A DNA stretch of 64,000 nt from Butyrivibrio sp. INlla14 (lineage in GTDB: Bacteria; Bacillota; Clostridia; Lachnospirales; Lachnospiraceae): positions 1 to 64,000 of the forward strand of contig NZ_FMVS01000003.1 in NCBI RefSeq assembly GCF_900102515.1, in the 5' to 3' direction. How positions within the stretch are numbered: position 1 is the first letter of the stretch; every line of letters starts with the position of its first letter. The notes beneath the pieces are model-generated. The model did no database searches and had not been told where the DNA came from. It worked only from the letters and a program-made list of their open reading frames with translations. A program made the position numbers and the translations under genes. Positions 1 through 9,519 of the stretch are shown piece after piece.

Positions 1-1
1 A

Positions 2-295
2 AATGCTGGACTTCTGAAACAGATGTCCTATGGTGAACTCATGGATGATCTTTCATCAGCATGGCGTAGGGCGGATGCACCTGCAGAGCCATCATCCGCT
101 GACGGGTTTTGGGTGCACACAATACAAACCGCAATGGAAGAGCTCGAAGCTCTTGGGCTTTCAAAGCCGGCTCCAAAGCCTGAGCCTAAGAAACGCGGGC
201 GAAAGCCGAAGCCAAAGGATCAAGTTGAAATAAAACCCAAGCGGCCACGTGGTCGCCCAAGAAAGGAAGCTAACCCTTCTGCCGGAAATCTATAG
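2..295 (+). CDS. AT-hook-like basic protein, C-terminal part (5' end outside window)
   Basis: The reading frame is open to the left window edge and stops at TAG 293-295, so this is probably the tail of a longer gene. An ATG at 23 exists but has no Shine-Dalgarno sequence in front of it. The visible C-terminal half is a Lys/Pro/Arg tail with two AT-hook-like blocks (KKRGRKPKPK and RPRGRPRKE), which bind the minor groove of AT-rich DNA in known proteins. The N-terminal portion (SYGELMDDLSSAWRRADAP) is not recognised. The protein may be DNA-associated, but no specific function can be given. An alternative is a stand-alone 90-residue basic protein starting at 23. Confidence 0.55.
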   Translation, partial: NAGLLKQMSYGELMDDLSSAWRRADAPAEPSSADGFWVHTIQTAMEELEALGLSKPAPKPEPKKRGRKPKPKDQVEIKPKRPRGRPRKEANPSAGNL

Positions 296-303
296 TCCGG
301 CAG
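279..303 (+). terminator. Hairpin after AT-hook gene
   Basis: An 8-bp perfect inverted repeat (CTGCCGGA / TCCGGCAG) has a 9-nt loop and overlaps the stop codon. Only a weak T-rich stretch follows, so termination is plausible but not certain. Confidence 0.4.
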
Positions 304-330
304 ATTGGGAAACTTTTAATAAACCTAAGA

Positions 331-1512
331 TCAAACTTCCTGTGGGCCACCGCCAATTTCTACTGTGTAGAAGGTTGCATCATAGCCAATCTTCTTGCGG
401 TAGTTTTCTCCAACTGTCTTTTTGAAGTTTTCCACAGCCTCGTCCTTAACAATTGAAACTGTGCAGCCGCCGAATCCGCCGCCTGTCATTCGAGAACCGA
501 TAGCTCCAGGGATCTTCCATGCTTCTTCTGCAAGTGTATCAAGCTCAATGCCTGTTACATCATAGTCGTCACGAAGTGACTCGTGGGACTGTCTCATAAG
601 CTCGCCGAAATGATTGATATCTCCTGCCTTAAGAGCCTTAACAGCCTCGATTGTACGCTGGTTCTCATATACAGCGTGCTTGGCCTTTCTCTGCATATCA
701 GGATCTGTAAGGACATCCTTGTGAGCTTCAAATTCTTCTATTGAGAGATCTCCAAGTCCCTTAATATCAACAGTCTTCTGAAGGATTGCAAGTGCTTCCT
801 CACACATGCTGCGTCTTGCATTGTACTGAGAATCTGTAAGTTTGTGCTTTTTGTTGGTATTAGCAATAACAATCTTAGCTCCATCAAGCTTGATTGGTGC
901 ATATTCAAAAGAAAGATCTGCTGTATCAAGGAAGATTGCGTTGTTCTCCTTGCCCATTGCAGAAGCAAACTGATCCATGATTCCGCAGTTACAGCCGTTG
1001 TAGTTATTCTCTGAATACTGGCCAATAAGAGCTATATCCTGGTTAGTAACATCAAATTTATAGAGATCCCTTAAGATAAATCCAGTAAGGACCTCAAGGG
1101 AAGCTGATGATGAAAGACCTGATCCATTAGGAATATTTCCGTTGATAACCATGTCAAAGCCCTTATCAAGCTTCATTCCACGCTTTGCAAAGGCCCAGAT
1201 AACACCGATTGGGTAGTTTGTCCAACCAGCCTGGTCACTTATAGTATCTATATCATCAAGATTTACTCCATATACGCCAAATCTGTCCTGGTTAACAGAA
1301 TAGAACTGAACCATGCGATCATCTCTTTTTGCTACAGCTGCGTAAGTACCAATTGTAAGAGCGCATGGGAACACATGGCCTCCATTGTAGTCTGTATGCT
1401 CGCCAATAAGATTAACTCTTCCTGGTGCGAAGTATGTCTTGACGTCTTCTCTTTTTCCAAAAACCTTCTCGAAGTTCTCAAGAACTGACTGCTTCATGTT
1501 CTGATCGATCAT
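331..1512 (-). CDS. galK: Galactokinase
   Basis: Phosphorylates alpha-D-galactose with ATP to galactose-1-phosphate, the entry step of the Leloir pathway, in the cytosol. The 393-residue protein has all three GHMP-kinase motifs: the galactokinase signature GRVNLIGEHTDYNGG near the N-terminus, the phosphate-binding loop GSGLSSSASLE in the middle, and GSRMTGGGFGGC near the C-terminus. Length is normal for bacterial GalK. The ATG at 1512 has a strong AGGAGGG Shine-Dalgarno about 5 nt upstream. It stands alone; galT and galE are not in the window. A hairpin lies beyond the stop at 279-303. The family assignment is certain. Confidence 0.97.
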   Translation of the reverse strand: MIDQNMKQSVLENFEKVFGKREDVKTYFAPGRVNLIGEHTDYNGGHVFPCALTIGTYAAVAKRDDRMVQFYSVNQDRFGVYGVNLDDIDTISDQAGWTNYPIGVIWAFAKRGMKLDKGFDMVINGNIPNGSGLSSSASLEVLTGFILRDLYKFDVTNQDIALIGQYSENNYNGCNCGIMDQFASAMGKENNAIFLDTADLSFEYAPIKLDGAKIVIANTNKKHKLTDSQYNARRSMCEEALAILQKTVDIKGLGDLSIEEFEAHKDVLTDPDMQRKAKHAVYENQRTIEAVKALKAGDINHFGELMRQSHESLRDDYDVTGIELDTLAEEAWKIPGAIGSRMTGGGFGGCTVSIVKDEAVENFKKTVGENYRKKIGYDATFYTVEIGGGPQEV

Positions 1513-1696
1513 AAAACCCTCCTGAATTTTAACTTTATGTATATTTCTATTAAAACTTTTGACCGCTTACTTGCTCATAAAGAGCAGTTATTCTGCTTAT
1601 ACTATATATTTATGCTGCAAATAATTAAATACCTCTTTGTTCATATTACCTGTCAAAATGTTAACTGTTGACTATAATCATCTAAAAAATTTTTTG

Positions 1697-1732
1697 AAAA
1701 AACCCGGGTATACATAAGCCATATACCCGGGT
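1697..1732 (-). terminator. Rho-independent terminator of xpaC-telA
   Basis: An 11-bp perfect inverted repeat (ACCCGGGTATA at 1702-1712 with 1722-1732) is followed on the minus strand by a run of T. It lies 45 nt past the telA stop. Confidence 0.88.
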
Positions 1733-1776
1733 CGAATTGTTCATATGAAATTATGTATCTATACAGAACAGTGCAA

Positions 1777-2937
1777 TTACTGCTTGGCAGCCTGAAGGAG
1801 CTTATCCTTGAGCTGTGTCTCGATCTGAGCAAGCTCAGCCTCTGCCTCACGGCGTTTGCTCTTACCTTCTGTCTGGATCTTAAGAACCTCATCAAGAGTT
1901 GTGATAAGAGATTCGTTAGTGTGCTTTAGAGTCTCGATATCAACAATTCCTCTCTCTGCCTCTTTAGCACTCTCGATTGTAGCAACCTTGAGGGCATCTG
2001 CATTGGCCTTAAGGAGTTTATTGGTCATATCATTAACCTCACGCTCTGCCTGAGCAGCCTGTGTTGAATGCTCGATACCAATAGCAATAACCATCTGGTT
2101 CTTCCAGAGTGGAATTGTATTAACGATGGTTGACTGGATTTTCTCAGCCATTACTGTATCTGAGCTCTGTACCATACGGATCTGAGGGCCAGTCTGCATA
2201 GCAATTGTTCTTGTAAGCTCAAGGTCATAGATCTTTTTCTCAAATCTGTCGCACTTATTAGCAAAATCCTTGGCCTTTTCAGCATCCTCAGGAAGTCCTG
2301 ATGCCTCAGCCTTTTTCTGAAGTTCTACAAGAGTTGTGTTTCTCTCCTCTTCAAGTCTCTTCTTACCAGCAAGGATGTACATTGTAAGTTCCTTGTAGTA
2401 GTTGAGGTTAAGGTCATACATTCTGTCAAGGAGCTCAACGTCCTTCATAAGTGTAACCTGGTGCCTCTCAAGCTCATTAGCAATAGTCTCAACGTTTGTC
2501 TCAACCTTGCTGTACTTAGCCTTCATTCCTTCAATTCTATTGGCACTCTTTTTGAAAAGAGCCTTAAGTCCCTTCTCATCCTCAGCAACTTCAAAGTTCT
2601 TGAGCTGAGTAACAAGGTCTGTGATCATATCACCAACCTGGCCCATATCCTTGGTGCGGACATTGTCGATTGCCTTCTCAGAGAAATCTGCAAGCTTCTT
2701 CTGTGTTCCAACACCATAGTTCATGATACCTGTTGTGTTGCTGATATCGATCTGCTTACTAAAGTCCTCAACCTGCTTGAGCTCTTCTGCTGAAAGCTGC
2801 GCCTCCATAGCAACGTTGCCCTTATCCTTGACCTTTTCAGGTTCTACTGCAGGCGCTGGTGCTTCTGCTGCTGCCTCAGCCCCAAAAGAAAGTGTAGGTG
2901 CAGCTGGTGCTGCATCAAAATTAAGTTCGTCACCCAT
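1777..2937 (-). CDS. telA: TelA-family toxic anion resistance protein
   Basis: A 386-residue cytosolic, largely alpha-helical and coiled-coil protein of the TelA family (PF05816), named for tellurite resistance in plasmid-borne homologues; its biochemical activity is not established. The first 45 residues are a low-complexity Ala/Pro/Glu linker. The family core follows, with characteristic stretches such as LLDRMYDLNLNYYKELTMYI and the conserved TIVNTIPLWKNQMVIA. The ATG at 2937 has an AGGAGG site 8 nt upstream. It is the second gene of a two-gene operon, 33 nt after xpaC, an arrangement common in Firmicutes, and is followed by a strong terminator. Confidence 0.92.
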   Translation of the reverse strand: MGDELNFDAAPAAPTLSFGAEAAAEAPAPAVEPEKVKDKGNVAMEAQLSAEELKQVEDFSKQIDISNTTGIMNYGVGTQKKLADFSEKAIDNVRTKDMGQVGDMITDLVTQLKNFEVAEDEKGLKALFKKSANRIEGMKAKYSKVETNVETIANELERHQVTLMKDVELLDRMYDLNLNYYKELTMYILAGKKRLEEERNTTLVELQKKAEASGLPEDAEKAKDFANKCDRFEKKIYDLELTRTIAMQTGPQIRMVQSSDTVMAEKIQSTIVNTIPLWKNQMVIAIGIEHSTQAAQAEREVNDMTNKLLKANADALKVATIESAKEAERGIVDIETLKHTNESLITTLDEVLKIQTEGKSKRREAEAELAQIETQLKDKLLQAAKQ

Positions 2938-2970
2938 TATAAAAATCCTCCTAAATACTTTTTCTCTTTA

Positions 2971-4224
2971 TTATTTCTGGTCAAATTCCAGCATTACCCC
3001 TTGTTGTGCCTGTGCCATTGCTCCTCCTGCTGTCTGAGCCGCCTGAGCTGTAGCCACACCTGATACCCCAGACATAAGGGCATCTTCTGTAAGTCCGTCC
3101 TGAGCCATCATAGTCTTCATAACTGATATATCAGATGAAATATCCCAGGCCAGATCCTGGAATAGACTATCAAGAAGATTAGCAAATGCCTCGTTGATAG
3201 TATCCATAACCGTTTCTATCTCTCGCTTAGTCTGCTTGACGTTTTCACCGTTTCCTGCCTGCTGCCTGTCAAGATCAACATAGGCTGTAAGGAGCTTTTT
3301 AGTTGTTGGCAGATAATAATTCATAAGCTTATGAAGATCATCTGCTGTCTCAGGCTCTTTTTTAACCTGTTCAAAAATCTTATTCATGATGCTCTCAAGC
3401 TTGTAGAGCTTGTTAGACATCTCCTCACTGTCAGGGACAATATCATTGATATGTCTTACAAATGCTATATACTCGCTTCCCTCATCCAGAATGCTCTGAA
3501 CCTTGGGATCAATACCGTTTTCAGCAGCTCTCTTCTTGGTATCTTTGGCCTTCTGTTCAACATTTACCTGTTCTCTTGCAAGTCTGTCCTGTTCAGCGCC
3601 AAGATACAGCTGATATGCCGCATCTGTAATCATAAATGTGCTCTGAGTAGAATCAAATCTTCCTCTTGGAAGGTAGCCAAGATCCATCATTCCCTTTAAG
3701 TTCTTGCGGACATCCTCATCAGTCTCAAGAGCTGCCTGGGCAAGATCACTTACATTAAAGAACTCGGCATCCTTTAAAATATTGCCGTATTTGTGGTATT
3801 CCTTGGAAAGCTTAAGCTTTTTAAAGCCTCTAAATCCTATAAGACCTGAGCCAATCGTTAAAGCAAGCCAGGTAATTATAAGTGCTGGGATATGAGTAAA
3901 CAGACATCCAAAAAATGCCCAGAAAAAGCAAAATCCCAGGGAACTACCAAGTATTCCCTCTAATATTCCATTATATTTGCTGACTCCCTTGGCCAAAAAA
4001 GGATATTTCCTTGCTCTTGGAGCAGATACCCTGTGCACAACTCTAAGATCCTGCTCTGGTACCCTTCCGCTTGCGTAAGTAGTTCTTCGTTCAATGCTGA
4101 CTGATTTCACGGTACTTGCTATCTCTGAAGCCAATTTGCTGTAGTCATTGGTGTCTATAGCCTTGGTCACACTCTTTAATATATCACTTCCCGCATCCAA
4201 TAAATCCTGCGTATTCTTCTCCAC
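2971..4224 (-). CDS. xpaC: XpaC-like membrane protein (5-bromo-4-chloroindolyl phosphate hydrolysis family)
   Basis: A 417-residue protein upstream of telA. The XpaC/TelA gene pairing and the domain plan fit the XpaC family (PF10112). There is a soluble N-terminus (about 1-95), a pair of membrane segments around residues 100-140 (ILGSSLGFCFFWAFFGCLF and ALIITWLALTIGSGLIGF), then a long helical cytosolic part rich in Glu and Lys. The original enzymatic name comes from an indirect assay and should not be read as a proven phosphatase function. The start codon is GTG at 4224 with GGAGG about 6 nt upstream. The pair is usually linked to envelope or toxic-compound tolerance; that role is inferred. 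Confidence 0.8.
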   Translation of the reverse strand: MEKNTQDLLDAGSDILKSVTKAIDTNDYSKLASEIASTVKSVSIERRTTYASGRVPEQDLRVVHRVSAPRARKYPFLAKGVSKYNGILEGILGSSLGFCFFWAFFGCLFTHIPALIITWLALTIGSGLIGFRGFKKLKLSKEYHKYGNILKDAEFFNVSDLAQAALETDEDVRKNLKGMMDLGYLPRGRFDSTQSTFMITDAAYQLYLGAEQDRLAREQVNVEQKAKDTKKRAAENGIDPKVQSILDEGSEYIAFVRHINDIVPDSEEMSNKLYKLESIMNKIFEQVKKEPETADDLHKLMNYYLPTTKKLLTAYVDLDRQQAGNGENVKQTKREIETVMDTINEAFANLLDSLFQDLAWDISSDISVMKTMMAQDGLTEDALMSGVSGVATAQAAQTAGGAMAQAQQGVMLEFDQK

Positions 4225-4419
4225 AACCTGCCTCCACGTATATCTTAATAAAGCAAAAATTTAACACACGATGCAAGTCCATTTTACAGTAACTCTACCC
4301 AAAATACAATTTGTTGAGCCTATTTGTTTCATTTTTAACTTGTTTTAATCCGCATAACTTGATTTAAACCATCCATAATTGATAAGATTGGTTTATAGAT
4401 AGTTTTTTGAGGAAAAGAC

Positions 4420-5331
4420 ATGGAGAAAGCATATAAACTACTTTTTAATACAGAAGAATCTGACGACCTGTACGTATATTGCTGCGGCTTGTCCCAGACA
4501 GAGCCTGGTCACAGCTTTGGTCCCGCCCTTAAGCCCCACTTTATGATCCACTACGTGCTAAGTGGCAAGGGTTCTTTTTCTATTGGAGGGAAAAGATATC
4601 CACTTAACGAGAAATATGGTTTTCTCATCATCCCAGATGAGCTTGCCTACTACGTAGCTGATGAAAACGACCCCTGGACCTACGTTTGGATAGGTTTTGG
4701 CGGACGAAGAGCCGAGGAAATAGTATCTCAGCTTGGTTTATCCCTTCAGCAGCCTGTGTTTAAAAGTGAGAAATCAAAAGATATATACGACATAGTAAAA
4801 GATATGATGGATCATAACACCTTTAGTGTTGAAGATGATCTTAGAAGAAACGGGCTCTTATCAATGTTTCTGTCCGTTATTGCATCTGGCCTTAGCGTCA
4901 CACCAAAGAGTGATTCCGGAAGTGCCAATGATTACGTAAACAGAGCCCAGGCCTATGTCCGCAGTAATTACTGTAACCCGATCAAAGTCACAGATATCGC
5001 CGACTACGTGTGTATCAACAGAAGCTATTTGTATACTCTTTTCCAGAATGCACTAGGTATTTCGCCGCAGCAATATCTGGCCAGATATCGTATTGCCAAG
5101 GCCGTTGAACTTCTGCAGCTCACAAGCCTTCCCATTGAGTCAGTTGCTATATCCTGCGGATACTCAGACCCACTTGTATTTTCAAAAGCCTTCAAGCAGG
5201 AAAAAGGCATTTCACCCTCTACCTACCGCAAGTCCCTTCCAAAGAGCGACAATGCAGCAGGTAAAGAGCATCTTCAACAGGTAGAACAATTGATAGAGGA
5301 AAAACATCTGGAATCGACTGATCCAAACTAG
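4420..5331 (+). CDS. AraC-family transcriptional regulator
   Basis: A 303-residue regulator with an N-terminal cupin-type sensor domain (about 20-150, including YVLSGKGSFSIGGKRY and a Trp-rich WTYVWIGFGG stretch) and a C-terminal AraC helix-turn-helix pair (about 175-275). The HTH shows the usual second-helix signature, from residues IESVAISCGYSD through FSKAFKQEKGISP. Such proteins generally bind a sugar and activate nearby carbohydrate genes. It converges on glgP with only 18 nt between stops, so a regulatory link to glgP is not shown. The start has GAGG 8 nt upstream. The ligand is unknown. Confidence 0.92.
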   Translation: MEKAYKLLFNTEESDDLYVYCCGLSQTEPGHSFGPALKPHFMIHYVLSGKGSFSIGGKRYPLNEKYGFLIIPDELAYYVADENDPWTYVWIGFGGRRAEEIVSQLGLSLQQPVFKSEKSKDIYDIVKDMMDHNTFSVEDDLRRNGLLSMFLSVIASGLSVTPKSDSGSANDYVNRAQAYVRSNYCNPIKVTDIADYVCINRSYLYTLFQNALGISPQQYLARYRIAKAVELLQLTSLPIESVAISCGYSDPLVFSKAFKQEKGISPSTYRKSLPKSDNAAGKEHLQQVEQLIEEKHLESTDPN

Positions 5332-5349
5332 TAAATTCAATGCATCAAA

Positions 5350-7830
5350 TTATTTAGCTTCTACGTTTACCTTATCCAAGTGCCATACTTCATCTACGTA
5401 TTCCTGAATAGTTCTGTCTGATGAGAACTTGCCACAGCAAGCTGTATTCATAAGAGCCATTCTAGCCCAGCGCTTCTTGTCAGTGTAAGCATCTGAAATC
5501 CTTTTCTGTGCTTCCATGTAGGATTCAAAATCCTTAAGTATAAAGTACTGGTCTGCCTTGTTGGAATTAACTGTATTAAGGAGGCAGTTATACAGAGGTC
5601 TAAAGAGTTCTCTATCCTTGGAGAAGGTTCCATCTACCAGCATATCAAGGACTGTCTTGACGTTAGGATCTGAATTGTAGATATCCATTGGATTGTAATT
5701 GCCATTTTTCTCATATTCCATGACTTCCTGAGAGGATAGTCCAAAGATAAAGGCATTCTCTTCACCAACTTCATTGACAATCTCAACGTTAGCACCATCC
5801 ATTGTACCAATTGTGACCGCACCATTTAGCATCATCTTCATATTACCAGTACCAGATGCTTCCTTACTTGCTGTAGATATCTGCTCTGATACGTCTGCTG
5901 CTGCAAAGATAAGCTCAGCGTTTGAAACCCTGTAGTCTTCTATAAATACCACCTTGATCTTGCCCTTGATATCCGGATCATTGTTGATAACATCCGCAAC
6001 TGCATTTATAAGCTTGATCGTAAGCTTGGCTGTCAGATATCCAGCTGCTGCCTTGGCTCCAAAGATATAGGTCTTTGGATAGAAGTCTTTACTAGGATGC
6101 GTCTTTATATCATGATACTTGTACATTACAGTCAGTATGTTAAGGAGCTGACGCTTGTATTCATGAAGTCTCTTAACCTGAACATCAAAGATGGACTTGG
6201 GATCAACCTTAACACCGTTGTGCTCTAAGATATAAGCAGCAAGTCTTTGTTTGTTCTTGTACTTGATATCCATGAACTCGGCCTGAGCCTTCTTGTCATC
6301 CACAAAGTCTTTTAACTTATCCATCTGAGACAGATCTGTTATCCAGCCATCTCCAATCTTTTCTGTAACCCAGTCTGCAAGAAGAGGATTTGCATGCATC
6401 AGGAATCTTCTCTGGGTGATACCGTTGGTCTTATTATTGAATTTCTCGGGCATCATCTCATAGAAGTCCTTAAGCTCACGCTTTTTAAGAATTTCTGTAT
6501 GGAGCTTGGCAACGCCGTTTACAGAATGTCCGCCGACGATAGCAAGGTGAGCCATCTTGACCTGATTGTCGTAGAGGATAGCCATGCTGCGTATCTTGGC
6601 CTGAACATCTATTCCGGCTGAGCCACTGTAGGTTCTCATGATCTGGTCAACAAATCTTCTGTTTATCTCATCTACTATCTGATAAATTCTAGGAAGAAGC
6701 CTTTGGAAAAGATCTACAGGCCACTTCTCAAGAGCTTCTGACATGATAGTGTGGTTTGTGTAACAGCAGGTCTTAGTTGTTACTTCCCATGCCTCATCCC
6801 ATGAAAGATAATACTCATCCATCAGGATACGCATAAGTTCTGCAACAGCAACTGTTGGATGCGTATCATTAAGCTGGAATACAGCCTTTTCATAGAAGTG
6901 CCTGATATCATCGTGATTACGCAGATATCTCTGAACTGCTGTCTGAACAGAAGCTGAGATAAAGAAATATTGCTGCTTGAGACGCAGCTCTTTACCTGCA
7001 ATGTGATTGTCATTTGGATAAAGGACTTCACAGAGCTGGCTTGCAAGGTTCTCCTGCTCTACAGCCTTCTGATAATCGCCCTTGTCAAAAGAGTCAAGCT
7101 GGAAACACTGTATTGGCTCAGCATCCCAGATTCTAAGAGTATTAACCACGCCGTTTCCATAGCCCAGAACTGGCAGATCGTATGGAACGGCCCTAACTAC
7201 CTGGTAGCCTTCCTGTTTGAAGATGGTCCTGCCATAATCGTCAGTATACATATTTACATAGCCGCCAAATTTAACCTCTTTGGCAAGCTCGTTTCTTCTA
7301 AGTTCGAATGGATTTCCGTTTTCGAGCCAGGTATCAGGAACTTCTACCTGATAACCATCCTGGATTTTCTGGCGGAACATACCATATTTGTAACGGATAC
7401 CACAGCCATAAGCTACATATCCAAGTGTAGACAGAGAATCAAGGAAACATGCTGCAAGTCGTCCAAGACCACCATTTCCAAGGGCTGGATCCGGTTCCTG
7501 ATCTTCCACAAGGTTAACATCGATTCCCAGCTCATCAAGTGCCTCTTTTACCGGCTTATAAGCCTGAAGATTGATCAGATTGTTACCAAATGCTCTTCCC
7601 ATGAGAAATTCCATGGACATATAGTAAACAATCTTGGGATCCTGCTCAGCTACTGCTCTCTGAGTAGTCATCCAATGATCAACAATGGCATCCTTTATAG
7701 CATATGCTGCTGCCTGGTAGATTTCCTGAGGTGTAGCCTCTTCCATTGTTTTTCTGTACAGGGTCTTTACATTGTACAGGACACTACGCTTAAACAAATC
7801 CTTATCAAAAGATAACTGTTTTTTCTTCAT
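5350..7830 (-). CDS. glgP: Glycogen/maltodextrin phosphorylase
   Basis: Cleaves alpha-1,4-glucan with inorganic phosphate to release glucose-1-phosphate, mobilising glycogen or maltodextrin in the cytosol. The 826-residue length is typical of GT35 phosphorylases. The pyridoxal-phosphate signature EASGTGNMKMMLNGA is present, including the Lys that carries the cofactor, followed by GTMDGANVEI. N-terminal landmarks such as YYMSMEFLMGR and the GNGGLGRLAACFLDS glycine loop are intact. The start at 7830 has a GGAGG-type site. Together with GalK it indicates glycogen and hexose-phosphate metabolism, common in polysaccharide-degrading Lachnospiraceae. Confidence 0.97.
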   Translation of the reverse strand: MKKKQLSFDKDLFKRSVLYNVKTLYRKTMEEATPQEIYQAAAYAIKDAIVDHWMTTQRAVAEQDPKIVYYMSMEFLMGRAFGNNLINLQAYKPVKEALDELGIDVNLVEDQEPDPALGNGGLGRLAACFLDSLSTLGYVAYGCGIRYKYGMFRQKIQDGYQVEVPDTWLENGNPFELRRNELAKEVKFGGYVNMYTDDYGRTIFKQEGYQVVRAVPYDLPVLGYGNGVVNTLRIWDAEPIQCFQLDSFDKGDYQKAVEQENLASQLCEVLYPNDNHIAGKELRLKQQYFFISASVQTAVQRYLRNHDDIRHFYEKAVFQLNDTHPTVAVAELMRILMDEYYLSWDEAWEVTTKTCCYTNHTIMSEALEKWPVDLFQRLLPRIYQIVDEINRRFVDQIMRTYSGSAGIDVQAKIRSMAILYDNQVKMAHLAIVGGHSVNGVAKLHTEILKKRELKDFYEMMPEKFNNKTNGITQRRFLMHANPLLADWVTEKIGDGWITDLSQMDKLKDFVDDKKAQAEFMDIKYKNKQRLAAYILEHNGVKVDPKSIFDVQVKRLHEYKRQLLNILTVMYKYHDIKTHPSKDFYPKTYIFGAKAAAGYLTAKLTIKLINAVADVINNDPDIKGKIKVVFIEDYRVSNAELIFAAADVSEQISTASKEASGTGNMKMMLNGAVTIGTMDGANVEIVNEVGEENAFIFGLSSQEVMEYEKNGNYNPMDIYNSDPNVKTVLDMLVDGTFSKDRELFRPLYNCLLNTVNSNKADQYFILKDFESYMEAQKRISDAYTDKKRWARMALMNTACCGKFSSDRTIQEYVDEVWHLDKVNVEAK

Positions 7831-8017
7831 AAAGCCTCCTCAAATGCAAGATATTATTAACATTATAGCAAACATTTCTGTGCCCGTGTGGGTTTTTGCC
7901 ATATGGACAAAACTATACGTATATATTTTACCGCAATTTCATTTATCTTTTTATTAAATATCCCTAAACACAAAACCGGTATTTCAAAATTTCTTTTTGC
8001 TCAATCTAATTTGAAAC

Positions 8018-8044
8018 TAATATTCACATTTATCTTACCGATAT
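8018..8044 (+). promoter_or_regulatory. Sigma-D/sigma-28-like flagellin promoter
   Basis: TAAT, then 15 nt, then ACCGATAT, close to the flagellar sigma consensus TAAA-N15-GCCGATAA. It lies 36 nt upstream of the flagellin start. The assignment rests on consensus similarity only. Confidence 0.55.
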
Positions 8045-8079
8045 ATATATTGAAAATATCTGCACAAGGATGTCTGAAC

Positions 8080-9402
8080 ATGGTAATACAACACAATATA
8101 GCTGGTATGAATGCCAACAGACAACTGAATATCACCACTAATCTTCAGGCCAAGTCGTCAGAAAAGCTCTCCTCTGGTTACAAGATAAACAGAGCGGCTG
8201 ATGACGCTGCAGGTCTTGCTATTAGTGAAAAAATGCGCCGTCAGATAAGAGGTCTTACTCAAGCCTCAGAAAATGCTCAGGATGGCGTTTCTCTCGTGCA
8301 GGTTGCAGATGGTGCCATGGCTGAAGTTCATGACATGCTACAGCGCACTAATGAACTTGCTGTAAAAGCTGCCAATGATACACTTCAAGACACAGACAGA
8401 GCCTATATCCAGTCTGAAATTGACAGGATAAAAGAGGAAGTTGACGCCATAAACGGCAAAACTACTTTTAATGAGATATATGTTTTAAAGGGAAAAATTA
8501 CTGGTGGAATTGATCTTGGAGTAACTATTGATTCTTCTACTAAACTGCCTGACTGGGTAGGCATAAGTGATACGGATGGGGGACATATGTCCGGAAGCTA
8601 TGGAACTAATCAGGCTTCATCCACTCTTGATTTTAGTAGCTTTGATGGTTCGCAGGACATGATAGATGAGCTTGCAGGAAAAGGTTTCCACTTTACCTGC
8701 TGTACCTGCGATAATCATTACAGCGTCAGGTTCAACAATGGTGAAGGCAATTCCGTAGAAACAAGTGGCAGGCATTATATTTATAATGTCGATATCAGTG
8801 GTGCGCAAAATGCTGATGATATTATGGACAAGATCATAAGCGGTACGCAAAACGGTCATCCCAACAACCACTACACAGAGCTCACTAAAGATAATGGCAA
8901 ATTAGTCATCTACGATAATCGTCCAAATCAGCGCCCTTCAGCAAACTATGGTTTCTTTGGAGAGGGCGTTGCCAAAAAGCAGGATAAATATGATGATGCT
9001 GAAGGAGATATTATCCTTCAGGTAGGCTCAGAAACAGATAGCCAGAATCAGATTACTCTGGAAATGCCCTATATATGCGCACAAACCTGTAAGATTGATC
9101 AGATAAGTGTGATGAGCCACAGACAGGCACTTGATGCTATAGAGAGCATTAAGGATGGTCTTAGCTTCGTAAGCGAAGAGCGAAGCCGCATGGGTGCTTA
9201 CCAGAATCGTTTGGAACACACTATTAAAAACCTGGATAATGTCGTTGAGAATACTCAGTCTGCTGAATCTCTTATTCGCGATACAGACATGGCCGCAGAA
9301 ATGGTCAAGTACTCCAACAATAATATTCTGGCTCAGGCAGGACAGTCTATGCTGGCTCAGGCTAACCAAACCAATCAAGGTGTACTTTCACTTCTTCAGT
9401 GA
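8080..9402 (+). CDS. Flagellin with cysteine-containing variable domain
   Basis: A 440-residue flagellar filament protein. The D0/D1 N-terminal domain starts at MVIQHNIAGMNANRQLNITT and contains SSGYKINRAADDAAGLAISE. The C-terminal D1/D0 domain ends NILAQAGQSMLAQANQTNQG. The ATG at 8080 was chosen because flagellin homology begins exactly there and AAGGA lies 9 nt upstream; the frame is open further 5' to 7888 but encodes nothing flagellin-like. The central variable region (about 140-345) holds five cysteines, including FTCCTCDNHYS at 205-215 and CAQTC at 333-337, unusual for a secreted filament subunit. It faces the flagellinolysin gene and shares a terminator with it. Confidence 0.95.
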   Translation: MVIQHNIAGMNANRQLNITTNLQAKSSEKLSSGYKINRAADDAAGLAISEKMRRQIRGLTQASENAQDGVSLVQVADGAMAEVHDMLQRTNELAVKAANDTLQDTDRAYIQSEIDRIKEEVDAINGKTTFNEIYVLKGKITGGIDLGVTIDSSTKLPDWVGISDTDGGHMSGSYGTNQASSTLDFSSFDGSQDMIDELAGKGFHFTCCTCDNHYSVRFNNGEGNSVETSGRHYIYNVDISGAQNADDIMDKIISGTQNGHPNNHYTELTKDNGKLVIYDNRPNQRPSANYGFFGEGVAKKQDKYDDAEGDIILQVGSETDSQNQITLEMPYICAQTCKIDQISVMSHRQALDAIESIKDGLSFVSEERSRMGAYQNRLEHTIKNLDNVVENTQSAESLIRDTDMAAEMVKYSNNNILAQAGQSMLAQANQTNQGVLSLLQ

Positions 9403-9433
9403 GCTTAAACTATTTTCATATATTTGACTAATC

Positions 9434-9489
9434 AAAAAAAGACTGACAACGGGAATTATGCTCAATCCCGGAGCCAGTCTTTATTTTTT
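9434..9489. terminator. Bidirectional terminator between convergent flagellin genes
   Basis: The hairpin GACTG...CAGTC has an inner CGGGA/TCCCG stem, is preceded by seven A and followed by TTTATTTTTT. It can therefore serve both the plus-strand flagellin and the minus-strand flagellinolysin. Confidence 0.85.
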
Positions 9490-9519
9490 GCTCAAATATC
9501 ATTTTGATGATTACTATAT

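Noticed and set aside
1653-1895. 80-codon minus-strand frame at telA end
   Set aside because: It overlaps the telA C-terminus in another frame and runs through the terminator.
6970-7815. 281-codon plus-strand open frame inside glgP
   Set aside because: It is antisense to a fully conserved phosphorylase gene, has no ribosome site and no protein-like motifs.
7888-8079. Longer N-terminus for the plus-strand flagellin
   Set aside because: Flagellin homology starts exactly at 8080, where a ribosome site exists, and the promoter-like sequence lies inside the extension.
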